A DNA stretch of 64,000 nt, taken from assembly GCA_040357565.1 (NCBI GenBank), contig JBDODJ010000011.1; one strand, written 5' to 3'. The first letter of the stretch is position 1. Each line of letters starts with the position of its first letter. The translations under genes and the position numbers were made by a program. The notes under the pieces were generated by a model. It saw only the letters and a program-made list of their open reading frames with translations, ran no database searches and was not told the DNA's origin. Shown here piece after piece: positions 19,593 through 30,858 of this stretch. The DNA is from Cercozoa sp. M6MM (lineage: Eukaryota > Endomyxa: Ascetosporea).

Positions 19593-22206
19593 ATTTTTAT
19601 GAGGTCACGCAAGTAGGGACCTCCGCCAGACATTGGAAAAGGTGGGCGTGCTGGACGCCAAGTCAGCCAAGCAGCACCAGTGCACCAAGTCGCTGGACGG
19701 AGTTACCTTTGTCGTACGCGACCATCACAATCCGTACTGTGCATGTTGTCTGGGGGTGGGGTAAGTGCTTGGGGGTACTTGGGTCAAGGGGACTATGTGT
19801 ACAGGTGGTTCATCCTGGAGCAGTTGTGGGTGCTGACGCAGCTGACGCCACTGGCACTGCAGCGTGTCTATGCCAACGTGGCGCACATCGACCGGCACAG
19901 CGACAACATCGACATCTTCACGGGCACGAACCTCGTGGTGCTGCCGCGACTGCAGGACGGCGAACTTGCGCCGTCCGATCAGGACGACAGGGGCATGCAC
20001 ACCTCGACGCAGTGGATCGCTTCTCTCTTTGACCCGCGTCGCGTACACGTGCACAGTCGGTACTTACCCTCATCCCCACACACATACATACATCATGCAT
20101 ACATACATACATACATACATACATGCATGCATACATACTTACATACATCCATACATACATACAGACATACATACATACATACATACATACATACATACAT
20201 ACATACATACACATCCCCTACCCCACCTTCGCAGGGAGCAGACCTGGTGTATGAGTAACGCCGTCTTGCTGGGTGACGGCGGCGACTCGCACCTGCACAA
20301 CAACCGCTGGAGAAACGCGCCGTCGTGCTTTCCGTTTCGATCGCTGCGCGAAGGTTTACCTCCTACTCCTTGCCCTCATCTTTACCCCCCCCCTCCCCCT
20401 CAGTGTTCCGAGTGTCGGCGAGTGCAATGGCGGCGCCGGAATCCTTCGAAACGCTGCTGCGTTCGCGCGTCGGTCGCGACACGTCGCTGCAGGCGCTAAG
20501 GTTTTACCCCCCCCCCCGGGGGCGCGGGGGGGGGGGGGGCGTGGGGGACTCGGGGCTCGCCGTGCCCTACTCCCCCTCCCCTTACTCTACCCCCCCCCTT
20601 ACCCTTACCCTACTCCCCCTCCCATAGATCGCTGCCATGGCGCGTGCGACTCGTTCTGCAGACTCGTCTGGATCAACCGAAACGTGCCTTGCCCAACTAC
20701 GAGCAAGTGCTGGAGGTTTGCCCCCCCTACCCTACCTTACCCTCTATCTCTACCCCTCTATCTCTATCCCTCTATTTCTACCCCTCTATCTCTACCCCTC
20801 TGTCTCTACCCCTGTCACAGTTAGCCAAGCTGAGCTTTGAAGCCGCGCGGTTCCGCGCGTACCGTCAGCGCGGATGCGTTGAGAAAGACACAGCGGACAG
20901 CGGTGCATGTGGCGCGCTGAATGCGCTGTCGTTCGACGCCGTGGCCGTCACTTTCGCCGACGTCGGCGACTTTGCACAGCAGGTGTGTTACCTCCACCCC
21001 CTTTACCCCCTTACCCCCCCCTTTACCCCCCCCCCCCTCTCAGGTGGCGCTGATGCGAACAACGGACGTGCTGGTGGCGGTGCACGGAGCCGGCCTGGCG
21101 CTGGCCGGTTTCCTGCCGAGCACATCAGTCACGGGTAGTGTTTTACCCCCCCCCCCTCCTTGATATAACCCTTACCTTCTCCGTGTAGAAGCCTCGCAAT
21201 CGCACATCAGTGAGTCAGTGAGAGTGGTATCAATTGGTACCTAGTGACACGTGTGTATGTGAGTAGTCGAGTTCGGTGTCGGTCCGAGCGACGGTGTGAA
21301 TCCGCCTTGGCGCCAGGAACAGCATCTTGGTATTTACTCCCCCCCCTTTACTTCCTATTACCCCCCTCCTTTACTTCCTATTATTCCCACCCTTAGGACC
21401 ACAAGGTGAATTGTGGCGAGCCAATGCGCGTCGAATCGCCGACAGTATCAATGCAAGGCATCACATGGTATCCCTTAATCCCCCTCTTTACCCCCTCTTT
21501 ATTCCCCTTAACCCCTTGCCCTCCAGTTGTCATATCCGCACATGCCGGTGGAGTCGGGCGAGGTGCCATTGCACCCGTTGGATGACACTCTGGCACACGT
21601 GTTCGACGATGTACTGGCTGTGGTATGCCACTGCTTTTATCTTCTTTACCCCCCCCCCCCCCACCACCACCCCTCTCCCTTGTGCAGAGACTGCAGCAGC
21701 ACATGAGTCTGCTGCAGGAGTTGTCACCGGATACGACGCCCTTCCTGGAGGCCACCGAGTGGACGCCATCGCACGGCGTGCAGTACCGGTACGCGGGCCT
21801 GTCCAAATGGACCTGATCCCTGACACAACGATGTGCCCCATGTTCTCTTGTGTGTTCCCAGAGTGCAAGTCGATCCAATCGACGACTGGAAGGCTGCCTC
21901 ATCGGCTCAGAGTCGATTGGACTCGTTTGGACACGTAACACTGTCTATTACTTCCTCTATTAAACTACATTTTACCGGCTCTATGATTTTCTATCGGCTC
22001 ATTATAACCTTTCAATCGCTATATCTTTGCGTGTGTTGCAACAGCGGCGAGGCCTGCTCTGGTGGTGCGTGTCGCTGCTCCTGGTGGCCGCACTGCTTTC
22101 TCTATTTCTCCTTCCGCGCGTACGCCGGCTGCTCAAGCAGTACCACATCGGCAGACGCAAGGATCGTCGTCGCTCGTACGAGTTTGAGTACCGCGCCATC
22201 GTGTGA
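18977..22206 (+). CDS. GT61/DUF563-like glycosyltransferase with C-terminal membrane anchor
   Basis: Exons join in phase from ATG 18977 (18977-19016, 19104-19188, 19246-19449, then through 19.6-22.2 kb) to a TGA at 22204-22206. The diagnostic region is ADVGDFAQQVALMRTTDV followed by LVAVHGAGLALAGFLP, matching the family pattern 'Q…lf..advlvg.HGAGLtn..F..p' of GT61/DUF563 glycosyltransferases, which transfer sugars such as xylose or GlcNAc in the secretory pathway. Residues before it (WFILEQLWVLTQL) fit the preceding core segment. The last exon encodes one membrane helix (LLWWCVSLLLVAALLSLFLL), then a basic tail ending YEFEYRAIV; YRAI fits the YxxΦ sorting motif. The first exon (MEALARLQRLFLRG) is not a convincing signal peptide. 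Typical members are type II proteins with an N-terminal anchor, so this topology is unusual. Substrate unknown. Confidence 0.78.
19535..19590. repeat. (TA)n microsatellite
   Basis: TA-rich repeat with a few CATA/GTAT units, inside the intron of the glycosyltransferase gene that starts at 19450. Confidence 0.95.
20082..20210. repeat. (CATA)n microsatellite
   Basis: Tetranucleotide CATA repeat with variants (CATG, CTTA, CATC), inside an intron of the glycosyltransferase gene. The Tyr/Ile/His open frames across it are artefacts. Confidence 0.95.
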
Positions 22207-22496
22207 TTGCGTTTCGGCGTTCGGCTCACTTGACTTGAGCCGTCATTTTTTTTCCCGCGCTGTGGGCGGTATGTCAAAATAGTCACGCAGAAAAGCTGAT
22301 TTATCACCCAAAACCCCTGCCCAGATGATGAGTGCTAGCTAGTCACTAGATCAGATACGATATTTAAGCGATCAAACTCAGGAAAACGTGGGTCGGGTGG
22401 CTACAACGTTTCCCAGGTTTGATCCTTTCTGCAGGCTCGTTGCTGAGCGTGAGAGGATTACTTTGAGCGTAACGCCAGTCGACAGAAAGTAGTGGA

Positions 22497-25400
22497 ATGT
22501 CTTATAACCCCTACGCACGTCAGCAGCAGGTAAGAGCGTGCGTTGTGCTTGTATGTCCTTTTGATGCCGGTGTGATGCAGACGTACCCGTCACAGCAGCA
22601 CTTGCCTCCGCACCAGCAACATTATCAGCAACACCATCAGCAACACCATCAGCAATACCATCAGCAGCAGTACCCTCCACAGCCGCAGCAGCAGCAGTAC
22701 GCGGCATATGCGATGCCGCAGCAGGCCTACGCGCAGCCTCGGGGAAGCTTCGTGCCGTGTGCCTCTGGTGGCTACATGCCGCCGGTCCAGCCTGTCCAAT
22801 CCTTTGTCCAATCAAGCGTCCAGCCGACTGTCCAAACAGGCGTCCAAGCAGGCGTCCGAACAGGCGTCCAGCGGGGTGGCTACACTGGATCAATGCAGGC
22901 GCAGTACCAAGCGCCGTCGGTGCAGCCGTACCAGGCACCTGCCTACCCGCGGACAGTGACCGCGTCGGTGGCCAGTGCACCGTCACCAGTGACCACTGCT
23001 CGCTCAGTGACTACACCGTCTCTGACCACGCCCTCTGTGACTACACCCTCTGTGACCACACCCTCTGTGACTACACCGTCTCTGACTACACCATCTGTGA
23101 CTACACCGTCTCTGACTACACCGTCTCTGACTACACCCTCTGTGACTACACCGTCGACACTGACCACTGCGACCACACCGTCCGACTCTGGAGACTCCGC
23201 CTGCTTGACGCCAGCTGCCACGCTGTCGCCGGTTTGGGGGGGGGGGGGGGGGGGGGGGGGGGNNNNNNNNNNNNNNNNNNNNNNNNNNNNNNNNNNNNNN
23301 NNNNNNNNNNNNNNNNNNNNNNNNNNNNNNNNNNNNNNNNNNNNNNNNNNNNNNNNNNNNNNCCCTGTTTACCCCGACCCACAGTGGCCTTCACGCTGAT
23401 AAACGAGCACCTGGACGCGGGCATCTGTCTGCGCGACTTTGCGTGCCTGGTGTACTTTGTGTGCTGGTCGCCCTGCCTGTACCGCACGCTGCAGCTCGAC
23501 AGCGACTACTGGACCGAGCAGATCGAGAAACACATCGCGGCCTCGCTGTGAGTTTTCTACCCCCCTGTTTGCCCCTCTGTTTACCCCCTGTCTACCCCCC
23601 TGTTTACCCCCCTGTCTACCCCCCGGTTTGATGGTAGCTCGGGGTCGACGATTTCGAGTATCCGGTCTGAGGTAGTTACCCTTACCCCTTAAGCCCTTAC
23701 CCCCTTTATCTCCTTAACCCGCAGATTTCGCCGGAAGACGACGCGGTGGCACTGGACGCGGAGACGCGCATGGCCATCCGGACGCACGGTAGCCTCGTGT
23801 CTCACTTAACACGTGGGGATCACTGAGTGGTCACTGAGTGGTCACTGAGTGGTCACTGGGAGACTCACTGAGTGGTCACTGGGAGACTCACTGAGTGGTC
23901 ACTTGGGTTGTGTGCGCAGTGCTGCGCGAGGCGTCGCTCTTAATTTCGCCAGTCGAACTCGTCGAACAAAGTGGTAGTTTTACCCCCCCTTTAACCCCTT
24001 AACCCTTTAACCCCTTTAAGCCCTCCACTCCCCTTTAACCGCCTCTTTACCCCTTTAACCCCCTTTAACCCCCTCTTCGTGAGCAGTGCTGTCGCGCGAC
24101 TTTTTCGTGACGATTGCTCTTTGGTACCGTTTGCACGTGTCTGACTGGGAAGTAGAGGGTTGGGCACACGGTGTGACTGACTGACCTGACCTGACTTGAC
24201 TGACGGTTGACACGTGTGCGCAGTTCGTATCAGCGACAGGACGTGATCGTCAAGTGGTTCACGCTGAACCGTTTCACCGCCGATGCGCTCGGCGACGTGC
24301 TGCGCGAGGCGGTGCGTTTTTCACCCCCTGTTTACCCCCCCCCCCTCGTTTATCCAGCTGTTTACCCCCGGTGTGCGCAGAGGATTCTGCAGCGAGTGCG
24401 ACATCAGAATACAGTCGAGTTCATTGGTGTGTTTACCCCCCTGTTTACCCCCCTGTTTACCCCCTGTTTACCCCCCCTTTTACCCCCCCCCCCCCCCGCC
24501 AGGCATCAGTTGCGACCTGCCGCGCGTCGGTCTAGTGATGGAAAACCTCGCCAATGGCGGTACTTGTGTCTGCCCCTTAATAGTAGTACTAGTACAGTCC
24601 GTCCGTTTGTACCGTACTGTGTGTGGACAGACTTGTTCCAGGCACTGTCCGAGAAGCGTGTCGACTGGTCGAAAACGACGCCGCTGAAAATGGCGCTTGA
24701 AATCTGCGCCGGCCTGCTCTACCTGTATACCCCCCTGTTTCCCCCCCCCCCCCCCCCCCCTGTACCCCTGCACCCCCTTTACCCCCCCTGTTTTCCCCCC
24801 TTTTTTCCCCCCCCCCCCCCGAAACAGGCACCAGCGTGACATGGTGCATGGTGACGTCAAATCGAAAAACGTCTTTCTTGACGACAACTGGAACTGCAAG
24901 GGTCCGTTGTGCTGGGGGGTAAGAGGGGGTAAAGAGGGGGTATAACTGTAGTGGCGGACTTTGGCGAGAGCATGCTGCTGGACATGGCCGGCAACAACGA
25001 CACGGTAGTCTCTTGGGTCTAATTAAGGGGCCTGAGTTTTTGGTTTCCTTAAGGGGGTCTGTATGGGGGCTATTGTAGCCAGTGTCTCTTGTTAAGGGAG
25101 TGTTGTGTAGGTACGTGGCACGGGTGCCTGGGTGGCGCCAGAGTTGTTCGCGTCGCCGCAGTGTCTCTCCTTCCACAGCGATGTAAGCACCTCCGTTATA
25201 CCCCCCTGTTTACCCCCCTCTTACCCCTTACCCCTACTTACCCCCCTATTTACCCCTATTTATCAATTTACCCCACCTACCCCCATCCAGGTCTACTCAT
25301 TCGGCGTGCTGCTGTGGGAGCTCTTCACTTGGCGTATGAGCTTTGCCCTATTCTATCCTCTATCCCCTTTGTCCTATCCCCTAATCCCCTTTGTCCTATC

Positions 25401-26347
25401 CCCTATCCCCTTTGCCCTATCCTCTATCCCCTATCCCCTATCCTCTATCTGCAGGCTACCCGTTCGTGTTCGTATCGTCGTTAGTCAGTCCGAAGAAACG
25501 TGGCAAGGTAGTCTTACCCCCTCCCTCTCTGTACCCCTTTACTCCCTACCTCAGGAGAACAATGCTGGTGAGAACAATGCTGGTGCGGCGAATGAGACGG
25601 AGGCGGCGGCGGAACTGCTGCCGCGACGCCAAGTGACGCCGCGCGAACTCTCCAACGCTGTCACGGCCGAACGATTGGTTTTACCCCTACCCCCTTAACT
25701 CCTTATCCCCTTAACCCTTTACCCTATGCCCCTTTATCGTATCCTTTACATATCCTTTACCGTATGCCCCTTTACCCTATGCCCCTTTACCCTATGTCCC
25801 TTTACCATGTCCCTTTACCCTATGCTCCTTTACCCTATGCCCCTTATCCCTTAAGCCCTTACCCTTAAGCCCTTATCCCTTATCCCTTAACCCCTTACCC
25901 CTTACCCTTACCCCTTACCCTTACCCCTTAACCCTTACCCTCTTACCCCTACCCCTAAATCAGGTGAGCGACGAAGGCAGGATGCTGCCGATGCCGCGCG
26001 ATTTGCCGCGTCAGTTGCGTCGACTGCTGCGACGTTGTCTGGCCCGGCAACCTGAGGATCGACCTGTATGTTAGCCTACCCCCCCCCCCTCACACTTACC
26101 CCCGACACACACACACTCACACGCGCAGACAATGTTGGAGATAATGGCAACACTGCGTCTCGTGGAGGCTGATGATGGTACTACACATATATATAATACA
26201 TAATGTTAATGTGCGTGTACTGGGAGCACAGTGCAATGGCCGTGCCGCGACTTTTGCGTCGACGACGACGGACGCGACTGTCACCTCGACGATATGACCC
26301 TCGAGGCTCAGGATTGCACCGCGACTGCCTCACAGTCTACTACCTAA
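22497..26347 (+). CDS. TKL-type protein kinase with Q/P-rich N-terminus
   Basis: Starts at ATG 22497 (MSYNPYARQQQ), splices to a Gln/Pro/His-rich exon and a Thr/Ser/Pro minisatellite, passes an assembly gap, a short conserved-looking domain (HLDAGICLRDFACLVYF), then the kinase. Visible landmarks: β3 Lys in VIVKWF; catalytic loop HGDVKSKN (HRD with R→G, keeping Asp and Asn); DFG in VADFGES; activation segment GTGAWVAPE; αF SFGVLLWELFTW; αI Arg in RQPEDRP. The order and the KSKN loop fit the tyrosine-kinase-like/MAPKKK group. The glycine-rich loop before VIVKWF has no glycine (about VLSRDFFV), so nucleotide binding may be unusual. The C-terminus after the kinase is short, acidic and Cys-containing, ending at a TAA at 26345-26347. 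Introns are C/T-rich. Role and substrate unknown. Confidence 0.87.
23009..23158 (+). repeat. 15-bp coding minisatellite (Thr-Thr-Pro-Ser)
   Basis: About ten tandem copies of a unit like GTGACTACACCCTCT encode TTPSV/TTPSL repeats in the kinase N-terminal region. The copies are nearly identical and so are likely to vary in number. Ser/Thr/Pro content makes this a probable flexible, modifiable linker. Confidence 0.9.
23236..23362. other. Poly-G run and 100-N assembly gap
   Basis: A run of G from 23236 leads into 100 N (23263-23362). It lies in an intron of the kinase gene. The simple join of the flanking exons is out of phase, so an exon is probably missing in the gap. Confidence 0.9.
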
Positions 26348-26927
26348 CTAAATTGTTACTGACAACCCAAAATTAGTTGTTTCTGGCTTCAGGGCTTCAG
26401 TGATGAAAGGGAGAGAGAAATAGTCGAGTCAGTTCCGTTCCGTCAGTTGTTTTGGTGGCTTGGCTCAGCGCGGATTCATTGAACGGGCGGGTTGATTGGT
26501 GTTTCTCAAGTTGATCACTCAAAGCACCGTTGCGACCCTCTAACCTGCAGACGTCTACGCCGCCACTCTGGCAGCCCTAAATCAAGTCAGATCGGCGCCT
26601 GAGTGCTGCTCGCGCGATGTCTGTTTGGCTAGCTCAATCAAGTGACCACTCGCTGCGATATCCGAAACATAAAGAAAAGAAAATTAGTCGCCGCTTCGCA
26701 TCGCGCAACAACTTGTTTTCTGTCAATTTCTTTCCTTTTACGTGTAGTACTACGTTCTTGGTACAGTACCAGACACGTTAACGCTTTGTAAAGTTTGGGT
26801 GTTCAAGCAATTTCATCCACGATTGGGCAGAGAGAACTCCGAGGATTCACAAATGCAGCGCTGCAGCCAAGTGAGCCAGCGTATTGGGCGCTCGATTCGT
26901 TTCCTATCGCGTTCGAATGAGCTCTGG
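26348..26927. other. Intergenic, no supported gene
   Basis: Holds the 3' flank of the kinase and the 5' flank of the small gene at 26928. Nothing else was recognised. Confidence 0.4.
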
Positions 26928-27347
26928 ATGATTCAACCTGTAAATTTGTGTCTGTTGCAATTGCGAATCGACATCGGCGACTTTTCTTTTTGCGTGTCCA
27001 GAGCACAACGAAGGAGTTTTTCGCTCCTTTTAATGGCCGCTTCCGCGCGGCTTTCACCTGCAAGACCACGGAGCTGAAGCGACTGCGCGGTCGCCAGTAA
27101 AGCCACTTAAACTTGAGCACTGGTGAATTTGATTAGAGTGGCGCTCCTGATTGTATGCGGCCTGATTGCCGGCAACGAGAAGCAGCGTGCCGACTACAAG
27201 AAGTACTGGGACGAACACATCGATCGTAAGCTGGGCTTCAAGCTTGATCAACTGAAAAAGACCGTTACTTTGGCAGGCCAGCGAGAGATCCTGCCCGAGC
27301 AGCTGGCTGAGACGAAGGCGGAGCTGCAGGCGAACGGAGAGCTTTAG
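26928..27347 (+). CDS. Small single-span membrane protein (105 aa), uncharacterised
   Basis: Three exons, 26928-26939, 27002-27096 and 27137-27347, total 318 nt and give 105 residues plus a TAG with consistent phase. The first exon is only MIQP. Its donor is GTAAATTTG, and the second intron is 40 nt with donor GTAAAG. The protein has FFAPFNGRFRAAF, a basic stretch (KTTELKRLRGRQ), one hydrophobic helix (VALLIVCGLIAG) and a charged helical C-terminus (YKKYWDEHIDRKLG, then QLAETKAELQ). Size and layout resemble small accessory subunits of mitochondrial inner-membrane complexes, but no family can be named. An alternative start (MQRCSQ at about 26852, donor GTGAGC) is also in phase. Confidence 0.6.
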
Positions 27348-27760
27348 TTCGACTGCGACCCCGCGCCCACTGCGCATCACGAGAAAATCAACTGAAGACG
27401 GTCATTGTGGTGTACGACTGGGGGTGCTAGAGTGATTAATGTTGTTTTTATACGAATGTCTGTTGTACAAGTTTTAAATTAAATTAAAGCGATCTCTCAT
27501 ATTCAATTTTCCCCAGCTTTTAATTTGGCAGAGTTAGAGCTTTAATTAATGAGTGCGCCCTCGTGCTTCTGACTAGCAATCACTCAAGGTCAAATCGGCC
27601 GGGGCGTTGGAGGATATGCTGGTCGGCTGGCATACCTGCAGCACCACGTTGTCCAGCTGCCGCGACCGCACGGCGTGTTGCGCTTGCAAGTAGAAGAATC
27701 CTGAAATACCCCTGTTCCCGATCTCGCTGAGCACAATTAGAGACTGCCACAAAAGAGACT
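27348..27760. other. Intergenic, no supported gene
   Basis: AT-rich 3' flank of the small gene, then sequence leading into the LINE remnant. No coding frame seen. Confidence 0.4.
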
Positions 27761-28450
27761 AATCACCCGCGCTGTGTGGAGAAGCGCGGCGAGTGACTGA
27801 TTTTGTTTGCAAACTTGTGTTCTTTGTTTCTGCTGTTTCGCCTCTTTTTCCAGTTTCCCAGCGGTCTTTGTTTATTTTGATCCAGTTTCTCCAGTTGTGG
27901 TTGTTCCTTCCTTTCTTTGCTTCTTTGTCTGCTAGTTCGTTGAGGTGAATGCCGATGTGATGGTACCCAGTGTACCGTGATGTGCATGTCCTTTGTCAGT
28001 TATGGCAACTCTTTCTGCATCATAGATAGTCGCGTTGGTAATTTAGTGCTATCTGCAGCCGTGTGCATACCAAGTGATTTAGTGGTGTAGTTGCTCTGCA
28101 TGTGCCTCGTATGGCAGGTTTTAGTCTTACTTGCTCGATGTCTTCTCTCTCGTTGTCGTAGGACAGTATTTTCATTCTTATTTCAGTCTCTGATTGTCTT
28201 TCCCAGTTGGATGAACTGAGTTTTTGTGGTGCAAATTCCATGCCGTTACGTTTTGCCCAGGTGGTGGCTGTGTCCAGGAGGCGCCTGCACGCTTCCCGCG
28301 TGTCTGATCTCCTGTTGTTCTTTCTATGACGTATGAGTCATCGGCGTATCCGACACTGTGTTGTGTGCAGTGGTTACTGCTCCTTTAATTTCATAGCTAC
28401 GGGGGTGTCGTTTCATGCGTTCTCCTGCTCTTTGCAGTTGTATGTGTAAA
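27761..28450 (-). mobile_element. Decayed non-LTR (LINE) retrotransposon: RT and RNase H fragments
   Basis: On the minus strand, VGYADDSYV near 28350 is the reverse-transcriptase YADD box. After at least two frame changes, the segment AKRNGMEFAP follows near 28250. Further down, VHWVPSH followed, after a one-base frame change, by an ELADKEAKKG-type sequence (about 27980-27910) is the RNase H tail typical of LINE open frames. The frame shifts show a dead copy. Boundaries, poly-A tail and target-site duplications were not seen. Confidence 0.75.
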
Positions 28451-29362
28451 TTATGTCATCGAGGAAGGTCTTTGCGAGTAGAGGGCTGCATAGCCCCTTG
28501 GGGAGTACTGCCGCTGACTTAGTTGTCTGTTGTTGTTATAGATTAGTACCGAATGACGAATCCTCCCTATGTAATTTATTGTCGGGTTACTGTCGCGAAG
28601 CAAGCTTTTTGCCTTTGGTGGAGCCTGGGCATGTGTAGTGATGGTCTAGGCTTAGCTGATATAGCCCTGTGTCCCCCCATCCTCCCAGACGGTGGCGGCA
28701 CTGGTTCACTTCGCGGCGCGACGTCAGTCACAAGGTTGACTTTACCCCCCCCCCCCCGCCCCCTGTCCCCTCTCCCCCCGGGAGTTTCCTGGGTGACCCG
28801 GGTTATTCCCTTTTTTCTCCCTGTTCATCCCCCCCCCCCCCCGTTGATTAATCGCTGGTGCCCCCCATCCGCTGTTGACCCCCGATAGGCAAATTATGTA
28901 TGTATGTGCCTCGCGGCTCTGACCAGGTAAGGGGTAGGGGATACGTAGCAAAAAGGTACATGGGATTTTAAGAAGACATAAAAAAGAGCAATGCAATTCA
29001 AAGAGTAAAGCTGAGTTGTGCTACAATCGCGTTGTACTCGAGCACAGCGACCAAGCCCTCTACCCTGAGTTTTTGGATCAAGATAGATACCCTGAGTTTT
29101 TTTTTTTTTTGTAAAAGTACCCTCGCCTCAATTTACAAGGCTTAGTCCCTCTCCAAGAGGGCTGCGGTAACAAAGCCGACATCAATGTTTCGAACTCCGT
29201 TCACTTTTATTCGAGCCCCATAGTGTCAGTCAATAATACAACAAAAACCTCGCTCGACGACATGTGACGCATTGGCGCGTTAACACAGTATTCGATTGGT
29301 ATCGGTAAGTACGCCAAGGCAGCGTCACTTGTCTTCTTCGCTTGGTCCAGTCGACACACCGA
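28451..29362. other. Intergenic with poly-C and poly-T runs
   Basis: Contains C homopolymers near 28745-28760 and 28830-28842 and a T run near 29097-29110. Open frames here are low-complexity Pro/Gly artefacts. No gene supported. Confidence 0.4.
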
Positions 29363-29775
29363 CTATTCAGGGCGTGTGTTCTTCGCTGCTTCTGCCAGTT
29401 CGGAGGCGCTGGGTAGCTCCTAAAATCACACAAACTTTATTTCCAAAAGCAGAGTCGCATACTGTAGGTGCACTGGACTGGACTGACCGTGAGCAGACGA
29501 CGGTAGAAGGGCAGCTCACGATAGAGCTGCAGCTCAAATTCGAGCTGCATCTTCTCGCGCTGCAGCCGAAATTCGAGCTGCATCTTCTCGCGCTGCAGCT
29601 GCACCTGCATCTGCTGCATTAGGCAGAAAACAAACAGAAACTGAACAGCAACACACCTGTAATTGATATCAGAGGCGAGAAATACCTGGGTGAGGTGCTC
29701 TACGTGCACTCGGTACACGTATGCACCCGCACCGACGGCGCAGGCAAAATATGCGAAGCCTACCGCGCGCTTGGG
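29363..29775 (-). CDS. Small membrane/coiled-coil protein, 5' end not found
   Basis: Three exons on the minus strand: 29775-29686 (PKRAVGFAYFACAVGAGAYVYRV, one membrane helix), 29613-29488 (a perfectly repeated helical unit, QREKMQLEF, twice, then YRELPFYRRLL) and 29419-29363 (ELPSASELAEAAK to a TAG). Phases agree; the second donor is GTCAG. The upstream exon is probably near 29.85 kb beyond an intron with CTAAATTTACTTC before its AAAG acceptor. About 90 residues are visible. The one-span-plus-coiled-coil layout resembles small mitochondrial assembly or subunit proteins, but no family is recognised. Confidence 0.5.
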
Positions 29776-30157
29776 CTTTGAGAAAGAACCGGAAGAAGTA
29801 AATTTAGGGCATGTTTAAACTTACATTGTGTAGTATTTTTATACTCTACAGTACCATTCTTTCGAGTGCCTTAGTCGCGACGGCCGCCTAATCCGATGCT
29901 GGATCTGCACAAACACCACAATTGTGAAAAAGATCGAGAGGAGACATCCAAACCGTCAAGATCAAGAACCGTCGATCGATCCTCAAAAATCGGTCAAAGC
30001 ACAACAACGCCAGAACCTGAAACTGACCAAAGAAAAACGGCTCCTGTGACTCGCGATCGCCGCAACTAAAACAACACGCGTCTTTGTACTGTACAGTACT
30101 GTGGACGCACAGACAACTTTTTTTGTCTGGCTATTTGATCGAGTGATCATGGTGCAG

Positions 30158-30499
30158 GTCTCAACTTGCGGGGAATTTGTGTCGCTGGAGAACATTATGC
30201 CGGTACAGTAGTACGTTACCCGCTGGGAAAAGATGTTGAGAAGCTCTCGCCTGAGGAACTTCAATCTCGCCGAGAGCAAAAGGTAAGGTAACACAACTGG
30301 CGTTGCTGATGAGGGAGATAAACTGGGGGTCAAAAGGGTATCGGTACTCTCCCGTCCTTTGTTTCAGTTCGTTTGGCCAAAGCTACACAGTGCCTTTAAT
30401 TACGTGTGGGGTTGCATGTGCCTTCAGCCGCTCGACGTCGACGTGTTTTCGCACTACGACACAAACCCAGACGACTTAAACAGTCTGTGCAACCACCCA

Positions 30500-30540
<41 letters not shown>

Positions 30541-30553
30541 GCATAGGAAGTGA
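30158..30553 (+). CDS. Candidate small protein, partial
   Basis: Two plus-strand exons join in phase: 30158-30282 (GICVAGEHYAGTVVRYPLGK and a helical KLSPEELQSRREQK) and from 30368 (FVWPKLHSAFNY, then LDVDVFSHYDTNPDDLN). The second frame runs through the (CA)n repeat as Thr-His pairs to a TGA at 30551-30553; a spliced end before the repeat is more likely. The start exon was not found. Product not recognised. Confidence 0.4.
30503..30534. repeat. (CA)n microsatellite
   Basis: Short perfect CA repeat, either the tail of the preceding frame (Thr-His repeats) or an intron. Confidence 0.9.
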
Positions 30554-30582
30554 ACCTTTCCCCACGGGGAAACGTAATGCTA

Positions 30583-30838
30583 TACCATGCAAGGGAGTGG
30601 CCTCCAGGAGGACGAGCGGAGCTTGGCCGTGTTCATAGGCGTCGTTAAAAATGGTCGCGGGCAAACACCAGTGGTCTCCCGGCTGCTGCAGTATTTGTGG
30701 TGGTCCAACAAATTCACCTGGACTTGAAAGTGGGAACGTGTCATAGTTAGTACCAGGTGTCCGGGAAAGTAAACTGCGTCGACGCCACGATCTTCGCTCA
30801 AGTTTGTTTCGCACTCTCGTTTGTCGCGCAAGTACTGC
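30583..30838 (-). CDS. Candidate small minus-strand gene, weak
   Basis: After an acceptor near 30839 the minus strand reads QYLRDKRECETNLSEDRGVD to about 30755. A GTACTAAC donor and an AG near 30722 lead to a second exon that can be read in two frames: one stops at TAG about 30584, the other (VGPPQILQQPGDHW…) runs into the (CA)n repeat. Both frames look plausible, so this is only a candidate. Confidence 0.25.
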
Positions 30839-30858
30839 CTGAGAAGGGACAACGACAC

